Position numbers and translations under genes: made by a program
In this document: positions 10,300 through 20,832 of the stretch, piece after piece
How the letters are laid out: each line of letters begins with the position of its first letter
Position numbering within the stretch: position 1 is the stretch's first letter
Notes under the pieces: generated by a model
Database searches by the model: none
The model's input: only the letters and a program-made list of their open reading frames with translations
What the model was told of the DNA's origin: nothing
Assembly: GCA_950106755.1 (NCBI GenBank)
Contig: OX467082.1
Span: forward strand, 6,014,001-6,078,000
Direction of reading: 5' to 3'
DNA from: Climacium dendroides
Taxonomy: Eukaryota > Streptophyta > Bryopsida > Hypnales > Climaciaceae
Length of the DNA: 64,000 nucleotides

Positions 10300-10503
10300 T
10301 CAGCTGCTATGCCACGAGAACGACGACGACGACCGGCGCGACAAAACAGAGCCCGCCACCGAGCGCGTTCTGTGGACGACCGAGCTGATGGAGTGCAGCA
10401 TGGAGCGAGCGATGGCGGCCTTCACTTGGCCTCGCCTGGGTGCGGCCCTGTGCGTCACGGCCCTCCCCCTCCCAGCAACGGTGCCTTGATGTCCTGCTGC
10501 CAT
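10300..10503 (-). CDS. Small basic protein family, type B, 67 aa (mirror copy)
   Basis: The predicted protein is identical to that of 7,694-7,897, and the antisense frames are identical too. The DNA has therefore been copied or homogenised recently; protein-level selection alone would not preserve the antisense frames. It points toward its twin and shares the palindrome spacer as the distal downstream region. On the other side it diverges from the type A gene at 11,832 over 1.3 kb, mirroring the left arm. Function unknown. Confidence 0.85.
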   Translation of the reverse strand: MAAGHQGTVAGRGRAVTHRAAPRRGQVKAAIARSMLHSISSVVHRTRSVAGSVLSRRSSSSFSWHSS

Positions 10504-10693
10504 TGCACTGACAAGTCGCTCCTCGACACCTGCAAGCTGCAATCCCTCCCCAAACGAAGCTAGAGAGCTCGCTGGTTGAGAGAATGATCAAGCGAAAGTT
10601 CAAGTAAGCTTAGAGCAGAGCGCTTTGGATCTCGAGAGACGGAGATTGAAGTCGTGTGGTGAAATCTGCCGAGAATGTCGCCGCCAGTGGGTT

Positions 10694-10766
10694 CTTATAG
10701 AGGGGTGGGGGCGTGGGGCAGGGAGTGTGCCGTGACATTCGTGTGGGTCAAGGCCGTTGCTTGACT
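10694..10766 (-). promoter_or_regulatory. Type B promoter (mirror copy)
   Basis: On the minus strand TATAAG lies at 10,699-10,694 and the inverted W-box pair at 10,746-10,766, identical to the left-arm promoter. Confidence 0.65.
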
Positions 10767-11659
10767 AGGAATCTACTGTAGGATGGCTTGGAGCTCAAGA
10801 TTTCCAGCATCTTCCCGCATATCCTGTTTTGCGCATCGGAAGTAGTGCTGTGACTGCCGTGCCGGTGGGGGCGAAGGGGGCGAAAGTAGACAGAGTACTT
10901 TAAGGGGGGGAGGGGGCAGGGGACATGGGGCAGAGGGGGGAGGGTGGCAATGTCGTACCTCACGAAGTTATTAAAGCACGAGTCTTGAGTGCGTCTTTCT
11001 TGACAGTCCGTGAAGGACCCGTCTCCCTCGAGTGAGGCTACCCACATTTGGATTTTGCACATGCAAAATCCAAATAACGTAAAGTAAAAAGGATGACACT
11101 CTCCAACAGCTTTAACAATTTGTCCATTCTACGTTATCAGCAACGAACACGCCCCGATCTTTTCAAAAAATCAAAGTCTGCCTACATGGAAAGAGGCTTT
11201 CCTCAAATCCCGGAATTCTTCTGCTTGGCAGTTGTTGAGGTGAACCTGCTTCGGAAGTTGCAGTGAACATCATCCGGCGTCAGCAAGAATATATGGAAAT
11301 ACTAATTATTCAGAAGTTCAGATGGTCAGAACTAATATCTCGCGGTAAAAACAACAAGATTCTAAAATCTGACGGAGGTCGTCATCACAGACAGATTCCG
11401 AAGCTACATGCTTTCCCCACCAATCAGTCTAACACCCAAAATACCGCCACCCATTCCCTTGGCAACAAATGACAGAGGGACGGAGTTCAAGGGGGTGGCG
11501 GGTGGGCCAGCTGATGAGTGATGACGGAGCGAAGGCGTCAACGAAGGAGCCCCTCGCGGAGTATATTCGAAGCTTGCAGCTGAAGGACAGAAAGGAATGA
11601 GGACTGATGAAGACTGCGACCAGTCTTGGCGAAGACGTCTCGATCGTGAGCTCCACCAG
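10767..11659. other. Divergent intergenic region, right arm
   Basis: Holds the distal promoter sequence of both flanking genes and a short unmatched stretch (11,055-11,205). It is 0.8 kb shorter than the left-arm counterpart. No gene seen. Confidence 0.6.
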
Positions 11660-11666
11660 TATAAAT
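11660..11666 (+). promoter_or_regulatory. Type A TATA box
   Basis: TATAAAT, followed after about ten bases by TGGCGGTACCCAG. Upstream, GCGTCA (TGACG core on the other strand) near 11,536 is shared with the type A promoter at 27.6 kb. Confidence 0.6.
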
Positions 11667-11831
11667 CTATTGCTGGCGGTACCCAGTTCTAATCGCAGCA
11701 ATTCCACATTCCTGTTCTCTGAGTTTGCTCTGAGTTTTCTCGCCTTTTGAGTGACACTTTTGTGGTATTCTTGCTTAGTCTATCCTCTTCGCTGTATTGC
11801 TGATTGCAGCCTGTAGAGATTGTTGTTCGAG

Positions 11832-12023
11832 ATGGCAGCTCACCACGCAGTGTGCAGCAGCGCCATGGCCAGGCCGCGAAGGGCCGCGCCCAGGCGAGGC
11901 CAAGTGAAGGCCGCCATCGCTCGCAGCTTGCTGCACTCGCTTTCCTCTGTGGTGTACGGGGCCCGCTCCGCCGTGTCTGGGCGGTCGCTTCGGCGCTCGT
12001 TCTCGTGGAGCAGCAACAATTGA
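11832..12023 (+). CDS. Small basic protein family, type A, 63 aa (reference copy)
   Basis: Layout of type A: MAAHH start, Cys8, an Arg-rich segment (R14, R16, R17, R21, R22), the core RRGQVKAAIARS at 21-32, an amphipathic Leu/Ser/Val stretch to about residue 42, a Ser/Arg segment and a SFSWSSNN end. The protein has eleven Arg/Lys and no Asp or Glu. No signal peptide or membrane span is obvious. The ATG fits the 170-base leader after TATA, and the frame is conserved in all four type A copies. An organelle-targeting or nucleic-acid or membrane-binding role is possible, but no function can be assigned. Confidence 0.87.
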   Translation: MAAHHAVCSSAMARPRRAAPRRGQVKAAIARSLLHSLSSVVYGARSAVSGRSLRRSFSWSSNN

Positions 12024-12990
12024 GTGACGATGTGCTTCTCTGAAAGCTTGTCTCTGCCAAATGACAATGATGCCGGTGTGAGCACTCGCAATTGTAAATT
12101 TCTCGACTCTGCTTCTTGCAGAGCGCTCGGCTATGGCCTGATGTGCAGCTCGCACCTTCGAAGCTTGCTTTCGCCTGGCAAGTGATCCTTCGGCAGGGAA
12201 CCGTCGAGTTGTACATTCAAGAGTTCCTGTTCGGAGCCACGACTCGACTGCGTGGACGTAGCACTGGCTTCACGGCGTCGGATGAGCTGGGCGGAGTAAT
12301 GCAACTTATACGCCATGGCTGCATTCCTGCCAATCTCAGGATACTTCACTAAAAAGCAGAGACCTGAGGAAGAATTAGTTTGCGTACTAGAAAGACAGCA
12401 ATCCAATGATAGAGCCTGGAGGCATCTGGAGGAGGCCTCTGGATGCGCAAATGTTCCCGATCTGCACTGCGTGCGGTCAAATTTTGTGTCACCTTGCAAC
12501 ACTGATTGAATGAGAATTTGATTTCTCTCTTCACTACATTTGCTGAACTTGTTGCATTCACAGAGGAATCCTGACTGTACATGAGTTTGCTTGCATCAGT
12601 TTGCTTGCTTGCCACTCAATGTTAAGCTAGAAATGTTGTTTGCCGGTCTTCACTGTGTTCTGTTTTGGCCTGCTTGGGCTCAAATGAGTATGGTGTGTGC
12701 ACGAACTATCAATAGCTGTTGCTTTGAATTGCTGTTTGCTTTGCTCCCCAATATTCTGTTTGCGAATGAGGAATGTTTCCTTTTATATTTATAAAGCATT
12801 CCTTGCATTGTCACATTGCTATGCAGACGAGATGGTTTGATCAATCGCAGGAGTTGCACACAGCTTTCTGTTCGAGGGAGCATTTTGTTATATGGAAAAG
12901 TGTCTTTGTTTGGGCCTGTCAATTCCTGAACAGTAAGTTTCCTGAAACTTGAGGCGAGGATGCTTCTGCTCTTTGGTAAGGTTTACAAGT
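12024..12990 (+). other. Type A 3' flank
   Basis: Homologous to 16,253-17,640 and 20,833-21,960, ending near a CTGAAACTTGA motif about 12,940. A possible splice acceptor (TTGCAG before AGCGCTCGG, 12,115) is kept in some copies and lost in others. No frame is conserved across copies. Confidence 0.5.
12422..12446 (+). promoter_or_regulatory. Type A 3' hairpin
   Basis: Stem GCATCTGGAGG / CCTCTGGATGC with loop AGG, 399 bases after the stop. It sits in the middle of a block of about 190 bases that is the best conserved non-coding part of the type A unit. Confidence 0.6.
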
Positions 12991-12997
12991 TCTGTAA

Positions 12998-13120
12998 AGG
13001 TATGTTTGCACTTGGTGTTAGAGAAGGGGTTACTGAGTGTCTTAGGAATGAATTTAAACCTACTTTTGGACTAGATTCACATTCCAAACAACACCTATAA
13101 CACCAAGTGCAAACATACAT
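12998..13120. mobile_element. Tourist-like miniature element, 123 bp, TSD TAA
   Basis: Inverted ends: GTATGTTTGCACTTGGTGTTA starts at 13,001 with two bases before it, and its complement ends near 13,118. TAA flanks both sides (12,995-12,997 and 13,121-13,123), as in PIF/Harbinger-derived elements. The element sits exactly where homology to the other type A 3' flanks stops. Confidence 0.65.
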
Positions 13121-13278
13121 TAAGTTCTATAAATCTGGATCATATTTTACATTTTGCTCTTGTTAGGGTTGAGTGTCTTAGGAATGAATTTAAACCTACT
13201 TTTGAACTAGATTCGCATTCCAAACAACACCTATAACACCAAGTGCAAACATACATTAAGTTTTGTAAAACTGAATCA
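13035..13278 (+). repeat. 136-bp tandem duplication covering the right half of the miniature element
   Basis: The sequence beginning GAGTGTCTTAGGAATG at 13,035 is repeated from 13,171 with few changes, including a second right inverted end that stops before TAA at 13,257-13,259. Confidence 0.8.
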
Positions 13279-15540
13279 CATTTTACATAATATCCTCTCT
13301 TGAAAAGATAGAGTGTTTTAAATTGCTATGTTAAAATTAGGTAAGGAACATTGTGGCATTTTCACAAGACTTTTTTTTTTGGCAGAATCTACCTCACGAG
13401 TCAATTTTGCATACTCAACATATTCTTCGGATATGACCAAGACACAGCAACAAAAAATTTGCCTTTACCTGATTTTAATGCTTGTGAAAGAGTTGGCAAT
13501 GGCCGATACTACCTTGGGCACAATCATAGGGCTTGTCCTACGGGCTCGCCCCATCATTGCTTACAAGGCAAAATCAACCACGGCCAAAACTTTCTCTAAT
13601 ATAGTTTAATCTTCTAGTTCACAATCATAAATATTGATTTCAATGTTATTTCAGCATTGACTAACACAATGTCCCTTTAATGCAATTCAATAATTATCCA
13701 AAAAATATTACAAGAATTGAGAATCTGTAGACTTTTGTAAATTTGTTGCAAATCATAAATCACAACACATAAGTTTATGTGTATAAACGTCATTATTTAA
13801 GTAGTTATGAAAAAGTCATATGATCCACTATGTATGCAAAAGTATATTCCCTTGATTATTCTTACCAATTTTTAAAGCTTTCATTGGTTCAAAATTTGTT
13901 CTAACTCCAAGCTTCTGGCCTTGGCCTCTAATAAAACAAAGACCTTGCACTACATAAATTTGCATAATTAGTGTGAATTAGTATTATACTAGAGCCTTCT
14001 TGCACCTTACCAAATTACATTGATTTGTCCTATTAGTGCATGTTGTGAAATGAATATTCATATGGTTATAACTTTTAACAAGGGAGGAATTTTTTTACCA
14101 ATGATAATTGTGAAGATTCTTCAACATGAATAGTACTAGTACACATACAATGGGTAAAAATATGCCTCCTTGTAAGAAATAATACCATATATAAATTTCA
14201 TTTTGTAACATGTGCTATTAGGACAAATCTATGTAGTATGAGTTAGAACATCCCCTATGGCCTTTTAAATTTTGGCCCTCCAAATGACAATAGGATGACC
14301 AAATCTAGAGTGAAAGAAAATCAACGCGCAATCTTGACAATATTTGCTTTGTCTTTTCCTATTGAAGGACTTATTAGAGAGAGCTCACACATCACAATAG
14401 TCATCAAAATGCAATAGTCCCATGGCAATAGTACACCCATTAATGAGGGGTAGGGGATTTCATTTCTTGCCAAATCCTATCAAGCATTCAAATTGACTCC
14501 ATAACATTCAATAGCAACTCAATTGATTGTCTTCTTCCCAATGGAATGGTGTAGAATATTTCATACCATTTCATCTTTGGATGATATAGTGTGGAATATT
14601 CCACATCCATTAGTAGTTAATAGGCCACATGACATGAGCATTAGAGTTTGAGAAAGTGGAAAACTAGGTCCAAAAATAAACAATGAGCCAATTAGAGTCA
14701 TTAATAGTCATGTTTGAGTGTGCATATGTCACCCAAAAATAAATTTACTTGGCTTCATGGTCTAACAAGACAACCATAAACAATTCATCTTTCCATTACT
14801 TTTATTTCGATTCAACTTTACTAAGAATGAAAAATCGAGAATGGATTTCGCGGATGACAACTAATGAGAGAAAAAGGTAGCCTCTATTCATGCTAATGAA
14901 TGTTATGTCTCCAAAAAATCATTCCAAGGATCATAGGAGATACTCTTGGTGATATTACTCCAGAGTGCCCTAATTTGAATTCATCTTGAGCAACGTTATT
15001 TCTTTTGGTGATTTGGCAGCCATGTGCACCAAAGTAATAGGCCCATCAAAATGCCCTTGGAACAAAATGGTAATGAAAGGGCGGAAAATTGCTTGAAAAC
15101 TTCAAATTTAAAAAAATCGTGAATGAAATCGTCAAATTGTGGATGACAATAGAATTTTGAATTTGTAATGTGCACTAATATGATATTTTCTATCCAATAT
15201 GTGGATGAATGTTGAAATTTGAAGCATAGCTATAACACTTAACCCTTAAGCGTCTAGTGCCTCAAATATGACCTTTCAAAAGTGAAAAGTTGCCCTATTT
15301 GACTATCACAATCTTTTCAACAATATGGTCAAAACATTTGTCCATTCCCGTGTAGCTTGAAGCGTGTCTCCACTACCAATTTCTAAGGACAATTTCTATA
15401 GATCTTGTTTTGGGTGCCGGTTTGATTAAAATGAGTTCAGAAAGATCTGGATTTTGATAAACATGCGCTGGGTGCTCAAGGGTAAATATCGCCACTTTGA
15501 CACTTCATAGAAAATGAAAAAAAAAAACTAAACTAAACTG
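13279..15540. other. AT-rich spacer specific to the right arm
   Basis: No gene recognised. It has no counterpart in the left arm. The stretch 15,100-15,240 is a copy of a dispersed repeat also found at 61,414-61,560 and, inverted, at about 48,015-48,122. Confidence 0.6.
15100..15240 (+). repeat. Dispersed repeat (GTGGATGAATGTTGAAATTTG family)
   Basis: Shares long blocks with 61,414-61,560 in the same orientation, including TATGTGGATGAATGTTGAAA. It shares a diverged version with 48,015-48,122 on the other strand. Ends are not clear. Confidence 0.55.
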
Positions 15541-15756
15541 ATCTTGCGTTGAAGACAGAGTCAAACAAACAGAAAAGAATCAGTATACCGCCATATGATT
15601 CTCACTGTACGTGGGTGCCAGACAAAACAAACGTGGCGGACGTGCCCCCCCTGCCCCCTGCGCCCTTCGCCCTCCGCCCTTCGCCCCCACCTTCGCTTTG
15701 CAGCGCCCCTCCCAGTGATGGACCACCTTCAACTCCGGAGGCCCGGTCGCCCTTCC

Positions 15757-15821
15757 AGTCAAGCAACTGCCTTGACCAACACAAACCCACCACCACATTC
15801 GCTGCCCCTCATCCCTATAAG
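15757..15821 (+). promoter_or_regulatory. Type B promoter of a chimeric gene
   Basis: The inverted W-box pair GTCAAGCAACTGCCTTGAC lies within 15,757-15,777 and TATAAG at 15,816-15,821. A CCCTCCGCCCTTCGCCCC-type tract lies upstream near 15,640-15,700. The distal TACCGCCA motif is at about 15,588. Confidence 0.65.
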
Positions 15822-16054
15822 AACAACCCAACTCACGGGAAACCCAATTGTGTCATTCACCAACCAATTCTTCACCACACCACATCTCCTCTCTAGCTCG
15901 CAATTCAAGCGACCTGCTCTACTTTGAGTTCTTTTGTGATCTGAATTTCGCTCAACTAGCCGGTGTTTCTTGATCATTCTCCCGACCAGCGAGCTCTCTC
16001 GATCTTTGTTTGCGGAGTGACTGCAGCGTGCAGGTGTTGAGGAGAAGCATTGCA

Positions 16055-16252
16055 ATGGCAGCAGGACATCAAGGCATTGTTGCTGGGAGGGGGATGGGCT
16101 GTGCGCGGAGGGCCGCACCCAGGCGAGGCCAAGTGAAGGCTGCCATCGCTCGCAGCTTGCTGCACTCGCTTTCCTCTGTGGTGTACGGCGCTCGCTCCGC
16201 CGTGTCGAGCCGGTCGCTTCGGCGCTCGTTTTCGTGGAGCAGCAACAATTGA
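16055..16252 (+). CDS. Small basic protein family, B/A chimera, 65 aa
   Basis: The promoter, leader and residues 1 to about 30 (MAAGHQGIVAGRGMG ...) are type B. From the RSLLHSLSSVVYGARS segment to the SFSWSSNN end and through the 3' flank it is type A. At DNA level the switch lies within the shared core: GGCTGCCATCGC is as in the type B copy at 22.6 kb, and the following TCGCAGCTTGCTG is as in type A. The frame is intact and free of acidic residues, so the fusion probably makes a protein under W-box control. Protein identical to 20,635-20,832. Confidence 0.85.
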   Translation: MAAGHQGIVAGRGMGCARRAAPRRGQVKAAIARSLLHSLSSVVYGARSAVSSRSLRRSFSWSSNN

Positions 16253-17650
16253 GTGACGGTGTGCTTCTGTCGCTCTGTCCGGCGAAAAATGGCTATGATG
16301 TTGCCGCTGCTGGTGTCGAGTACTCACACTTGTAAAAATCGCGACTCTGCCTCTTTGATGGTCTCCCGATTTGGAGAGCGCTCGGCTATGGCCGAATGTG
16401 GAGCTCGAAGACCTTGGAAGCTTGCTTGCGCCGGGAAAGCATTGCTTCGGCTGGGGACCGTCGAGATGTACAAGAGTTCCTGTTTGGAGTCTCCACTGGA
16501 CTGCGTGGACGTGGCTCTGCGTCATGGTGTCCGATGAGCTGCGCGGATGCTAATGTGACTTGCACGCCATGGCTGCATTGGTGCCGTAGAGTGAAGGAAT
16601 CCGAATTCGGGACACTTCACTAGGAAGCAGAGACCTGAGGAAGAATTAGTTTGCGTAGTAGAAAGACAGCAATCCAATGATAGAGCCTGGAGGCATCTGG
16701 AGGAGGGCCTCTGGATGCGCAAATGTTCCCGATCTGCACTGTGTGCGGTCAAATTTTTTTGTCCCATTGCAACCCTGATTGAATGAGAATTTGATATCTC
16801 TCTTGACTACATTTGCCTCTTGTCTACCTTGAATGTGTTGCATTCGCGGCGGAGTCCTGACAGTGAATGAGTGTACTTGCATCAATTTGTTTGCTTGCCA
16901 CTCCATGTTAAGCTGGAAGTGTTGTTTTCCATTGTTCGCTGTGTTCTGCTTTGCCGGATTTGGGCTCGAATATCTATGGTGTTCGCCACTTTGTCTTGCT
17001 GTTTGACATTATGTCCCTCCAGTATGTCAAACACCAGTAGATAGGACGGATTTGCAAGCATTATTGATAATGGATGCACACACTTCACCAGTTTGTAATG
17101 TTGTACCCATTGCGACAGTACTTGAATGAGAGTCTCGTTTTTAACCATTACTTATGAGACTTCGCTCCCCCAATTCAGGGGCATTCTTAGATCGTTGGGG
17201 CTGAATCCGAACTGATGAGCATTGTGCTATGTCTCGATCTACGTGCTGACAACCTATGTTTGAAATGCTGTTTCCTTTGCTTCCCAATGTTCTGTTGGGA
17301 CGAAATGGCGGTGATTGTGCCCAGGAATACAGGTTTTTTCACTCACGAATGTGTGAACCCACCCCTGACTTATCACAGGCGATGAGCACACCATTGCAAA
17401 TCATCGAGAATATATTTTGATTTTTTGTTTTGTGGAGGTAGACATTGTAGAGTATAAAGCATTCTTGGTAATTCTACTGTGCAGTTGAGATGATTTGGTG
17501 AATCGCAGGAGTTGCACAGCGAGGGAGAACTGGTAATTGAGAGCAGGTCTTTATTCGGGCTTTCCATCACTTCCTGAACAGTCTGTTTCCTGAAACTTGA
17601 ATCAAGGATGCTTCTGTTCTTTGTTAGGGTTACAGATTCACCCAAACTGG
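16253..17650 (+). other. Type A 3' flank of the chimeric gene
   Basis: Homologous to 3,945-5,371 (inverted). It contains the hairpin at 16,693. Open frames on both strands here are not conserved between copies. Confidence 0.5.
16693..16718 (+). promoter_or_regulatory. Type A 3' hairpin, 4-base loop
   Basis: The stem is unchanged and the loop is AGGG, one base longer than in the type A genes. The only change in the element is in the loop. Confidence 0.6.
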
Positions 17651-17679
17651 ATCACATTCGGCATTCTACCCTCTCTTAA

Positions 17680-18073
17680 CCCGTAAAGTCCCAAAGTCTT
17701 TTTTTCCATCAAAACCTACTCAAAACTGCCATTTCTATTGCAAAGAGCAAAAAAAATTAAAATTTGGTTTTTTTGCACATCTAACTATAGGATCGTGTAC
17801 TGCACTAGTACAAAAATGTGTGAAAAAAATTTCAGAAACTTTGATGGCATAGATTGCAAGATACTTGCATTTGAAGTGAAGAAAATAAGTTGCTTTTTAG
17901 ACTTATAGTGCCATAATTTTTTGTCTCTAAGCACTAATTGAAATAAAAAATTATATTCCCTAGAAAGCTATTCTTATTTTTTTTTTAAATTAAAAAAATT
18001 TTGTCAAAAATTGAGATCACACAAGCCTACATGAAATCCCAAGAGTCTCTTGTAGGGACTTTGGGACTTTAGG
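17680..18073. repeat. CCCTAAAGTCCC-family repeat, short copy
   Basis: Inverted counterpart of 3,139-3,944, about half as long because of internal deletion. The end at 18,055-18,073 reads GGGACTTTGGGACTTTAGGG and the other end CCGTAAAGTCCCAAAGTC. Confidence 0.55.
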
Positions 18074-20150
18074 GTTTGAAGAAGAGATAAAATGTTCAAA
18101 ATGAACACATTTTCTCTTCTAGTTTACATTCATCAATTTGAACTTTGTTAGTACAAAATTAGACTTTTGAAGGCCGCCTTCCTTGCAAACATTAAGCCTT
18201 CAAGGTCGTCATAGATCACAGGGTATTTTTCTAGTAGGACAAAGTGTAACTATTCATCCTCGAATTATTTTGTTGTGAAAAGGGGAGGTCTTCTACAATA
18301 GTTTGACTTCCAATGAGTGCTTTTTCTATTTCTTTAGCCAATGATTTACACGTTAATGAAAAGGGATGATTTCCAAGGTCATTGGTGTTCTTTAAGGGTA
18401 GAAAAAACTTGCCACTTTCATCTACTAGATGGTTTGAATGATGATTTATTTTTTTCTCAATTTGTTAGCCTACTCAAGTGAAAAAAAATGTAGGATTTTT
18501 AATAATTTTTCAATACCTCCACAATATTCTATGAATTTTCAAAGTTGAAAGCATCATACTGCTTGGACTCCCTTCATATTGTGCCCCTTGAAGCACAAGA
18601 TGCTCAAATCCCATTGGTTGCCTATGAGAACTCTTCAACTCCCATTGATTGCTCTTGAAACCACCTTATGGTGTTTTGGGTATCAAAGGATGTCTAATGA
18701 TAATTGTGAGTAGAGATGGTGTTTTTTTGACAAGGGTAGTGAACCTTCATTAATAGTATAGAGTAATACCATTTTTGTATGATCACAAACACATCATTAC
18801 ATCTACGTAAATTTCATTATTTAAGTGGTTCTAAATACTCTCATGGACTAATGGCTTTTGACCAAAGGACCTTATTACACCTTAGAAATTGGAATAATTC
18901 ACAAATCAATGTAAGCTAGTATTATAATGCAAAGCACCCTAATTGAATTAATTTCTATATAATCCTATCCAATGGTATACTCAAAGTCAAAAAAATAATC
19001 ACAAAAACTACACTACTAATGAAATTTAATGTTAGATTCAATGTCACCTAAAATCCGTCAACTTAGACATTGATTGTTACAATTAAACATCACCTAAAAC
19101 ATGATTTTCTTATAGTGTCATTGATCCACCTAATTTAGGCATATTGCATGGGTTGCCAAGAAATCATCTCATAATGCTCAAATCATGGCCCATGAGTGTG
19201 GAAATAGGAAAGATAGCCTAGTGTAGGGAGGGAATTACACCACAATTGCCAATCAATGGCCAGTGGTGCTTCCTCATAAGGCCCTTCAAATCGCACTTTT
19301 TAGCATCTCCAAACTACACTTTGAAAACTAATCAAAAGTCAAAATTCTAAGATGATAGAAGAGGATCAACCTCTTTTTGAAAGTCAAAACAAATTAAACA
19401 AATTAATAATTTTCAAGCTTTATCTGAAACATTTTGTCTAACAGGGAGGTCATTTGAGGATGGAGGGAATAAGATTGATGCACTAGTAGCCAATCATTTA
19501 AGCAATTTTGGAGCAAATCGTGTATAGTATGAGGTCATGGAAATTTTCCCCCTATAGAAAGATAGGAAATATAGGGACAACAAAATTTTCAGAATTTTAT
19601 TCCCCAAATTGAAATTATTATGAATATTGTGAGCCCAAAAGTGAACTTCACCAATAGCCAACATTTAGAGTCTTCTAATTCCAGTCATTCAATAACTACT
19701 TTCCCACTTACTATTCCCAACTTTCTTGCTCACTACTTCAAGACACGTGTCATAATCTTATTAGTCCCAACCTTGTGAAAGACCCCAAACACAAATTCCA
19801 AGCTTCAGTTGGAAGTCTGTTCCAGCCTTGTTTGAAAATACTACACTATTAACTGTTGGCTACTAAGCGTTGTTGACAATGGGTGCCTCAACCTTATAAG
19901 TTTCTTTGCTTTGGATAAAAATCAAAAGCTTTTGATGAATTGCTTTCGATGAAGATTTTTACGGAGAGCACAAATATCTACAGCATACTATTCAAACAGA
20001 GGAGGTCTCTATAAATGAAGCTGGGGAAAAAATATCCATCAAGAATAAAAGCTAAGAAGAGCATTTATAAAATCAATTAGTGCAGCGCTGAGAACAGTGC
20101 CATGTGCCAATTTCCAAAACTGTATTGGGATTCCGGGACATGCATCTGAG
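18074..20150. other. AT-rich spacer, right outer arm
   Basis: Inverted counterpart of about 560-3,130. Holds the truncated CACTA-type element (19,033-19,117) and a copy of the 794-1,227 repeat (about 19,470-19,895). No gene seen. Confidence 0.6.
19033..19117. mobile_element. Truncated CACTA-type miniature element
   Basis: Corresponds to the left half of the element at 1,581-1,820. It keeps an intact CACTATAAGAAAA end (minus strand) and the flanking TGA, but the rest and about 0.35 kb of adjacent spacer are missing. Confidence 0.65.
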
Positions 20151-20334
20151 GATGGAGAACTATACCGCCAAATGATTCTAACTGTACGTGGGTGCCAGAC
20201 AAAACAAACGTGGCGGACGTGCCCCCCCCTGCCCCCTTCGCCCTGCGCCCTCCGCCCTTCGCCCCCACCTTCGCTTTGCAGCGCCCCTCCCAGTGATGGA
20301 CCACCTTCAACTCCGGAGGCCCGGTCGCCCTTCC

Positions 20335-20399
20335 AGTCAAGCAACTGCCTTGACCAACACAAACCCACCACCACATTCGCTGCCCCTCATCCCTATAAG
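20335..20399 (+). promoter_or_regulatory. Type B promoter of a chimeric gene
   Basis: W-box pair at 20,335-20,355 and TATAAG at 20,394-20,399. The distal motif TACCGCCAAATGATT is at about 20,164. Confidence 0.65.
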
Positions 20400-20634
20400 A
20401 ACAACCCAACTCACGAGAAAAACCCAATTGTGTCATTCTCCAACCAATTCTTCACCACACCACATCTCCTCTCTAGCTCGCAATTCAAGCGACCTGCTCT
20501 ACTTTGAGTTCTTTTGTGATCTGAATTTCGCTCAACCAGCCGGTGTTTCTTGATCATTCTCCCGACCAGCGAGCTCTCTCGATCTTTGTTTGCGGAGTGA
20601 TTGCAGCGTGCAGGTGTTGAGGAGAAGCATTGCA

Positions 20635-20832
20635 ATGGCAGCAGGACATCAAGGCATTGTTGCTGGGAGGGGGATGGGCTGTGCGCGGAGGGCCGCACCC
20701 AGGCGAGGCCAAGTGAAGGCTGCCATCGCTCGCAGCTTGCTGCACTCGCTTTCCTCTGTGGTGTACGGCGCTCGCTCCGCCGTGTCGAGCCGGTCGCTTC
20801 GGCGCTCGTTTTCGTGGAGCAGCAACAATTGA
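20635..20832 (+). CDS. Small basic protein family, B/A chimera, 65 aa
   Basis: Identical in protein sequence to 16,055-16,252, with only scattered base differences over the surrounding kilobase (for example C to T in the GGGAAAGYATTG stretch at about 21,020). The two copies show that the chimeric gene has itself been duplicated. The start corresponds to the edge-cut gene at 1-63 in the opposite arm. The minus-strand frame over it (20,554-21,105) is a shadow. Function unknown. Confidence 0.85.
   Translation: MAAGHQGIVAGRGMGCARRAAPRRGQVKAAIARSLLHSLSSVVYGARSAVSSRSLRRSFSWSSNN

Larger units (their letters stand above)
9583..11037. repeat. Inner right arm of the palindrome
   Basis: Inverted copy of 7,207-8,600, with a type B gene encoding an identical protein and the same 3' flank. 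It contains a 55-base GC-rich insertion near 10,870-10,930 that is absent on the left. Confidence 0.9.
11205..12510. repeat. Middle right arm of the nested inverted repeat
   Basis: Inverted match of about 4,880-6,215. The gene and the proximal promoter are closely similar; the 3' flank carries more substitutions. Confidence 0.8.
15585..17640 (+). repeat. Direct repeat unit 1 (promoter, chimeric gene, type A 3' flank)
   Basis: Matches 20,163-21,990 in the same orientation. The central part (about 15,600-16,860) differs by only a few bases from its partner; after about 16,920 the copies diverge clearly but stay alignable. This suggests recent homogenisation of the gene segment. Confidence 0.85.
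16530..20697. repeat. Outer right arm of the nested inverted repeat
   Basis: Inverted counterpart of 1-5,090. It runs from a type A 3' flank through a transposon-rich spacer to the start of the gene at 20,635. Its ends fall inside or next to family genes, as expected if crossing-over in those genes made it. Confidence 0.8.

Noticed and set aside
15974..16525. 183-codon minus-strand frame, also at 20,554-21,105, and a similar one at 22,458-23,024
   Set aside because: Antisense of the small genes and their 3' flank. Not preserved in type A copies at 28 and 40 kb.
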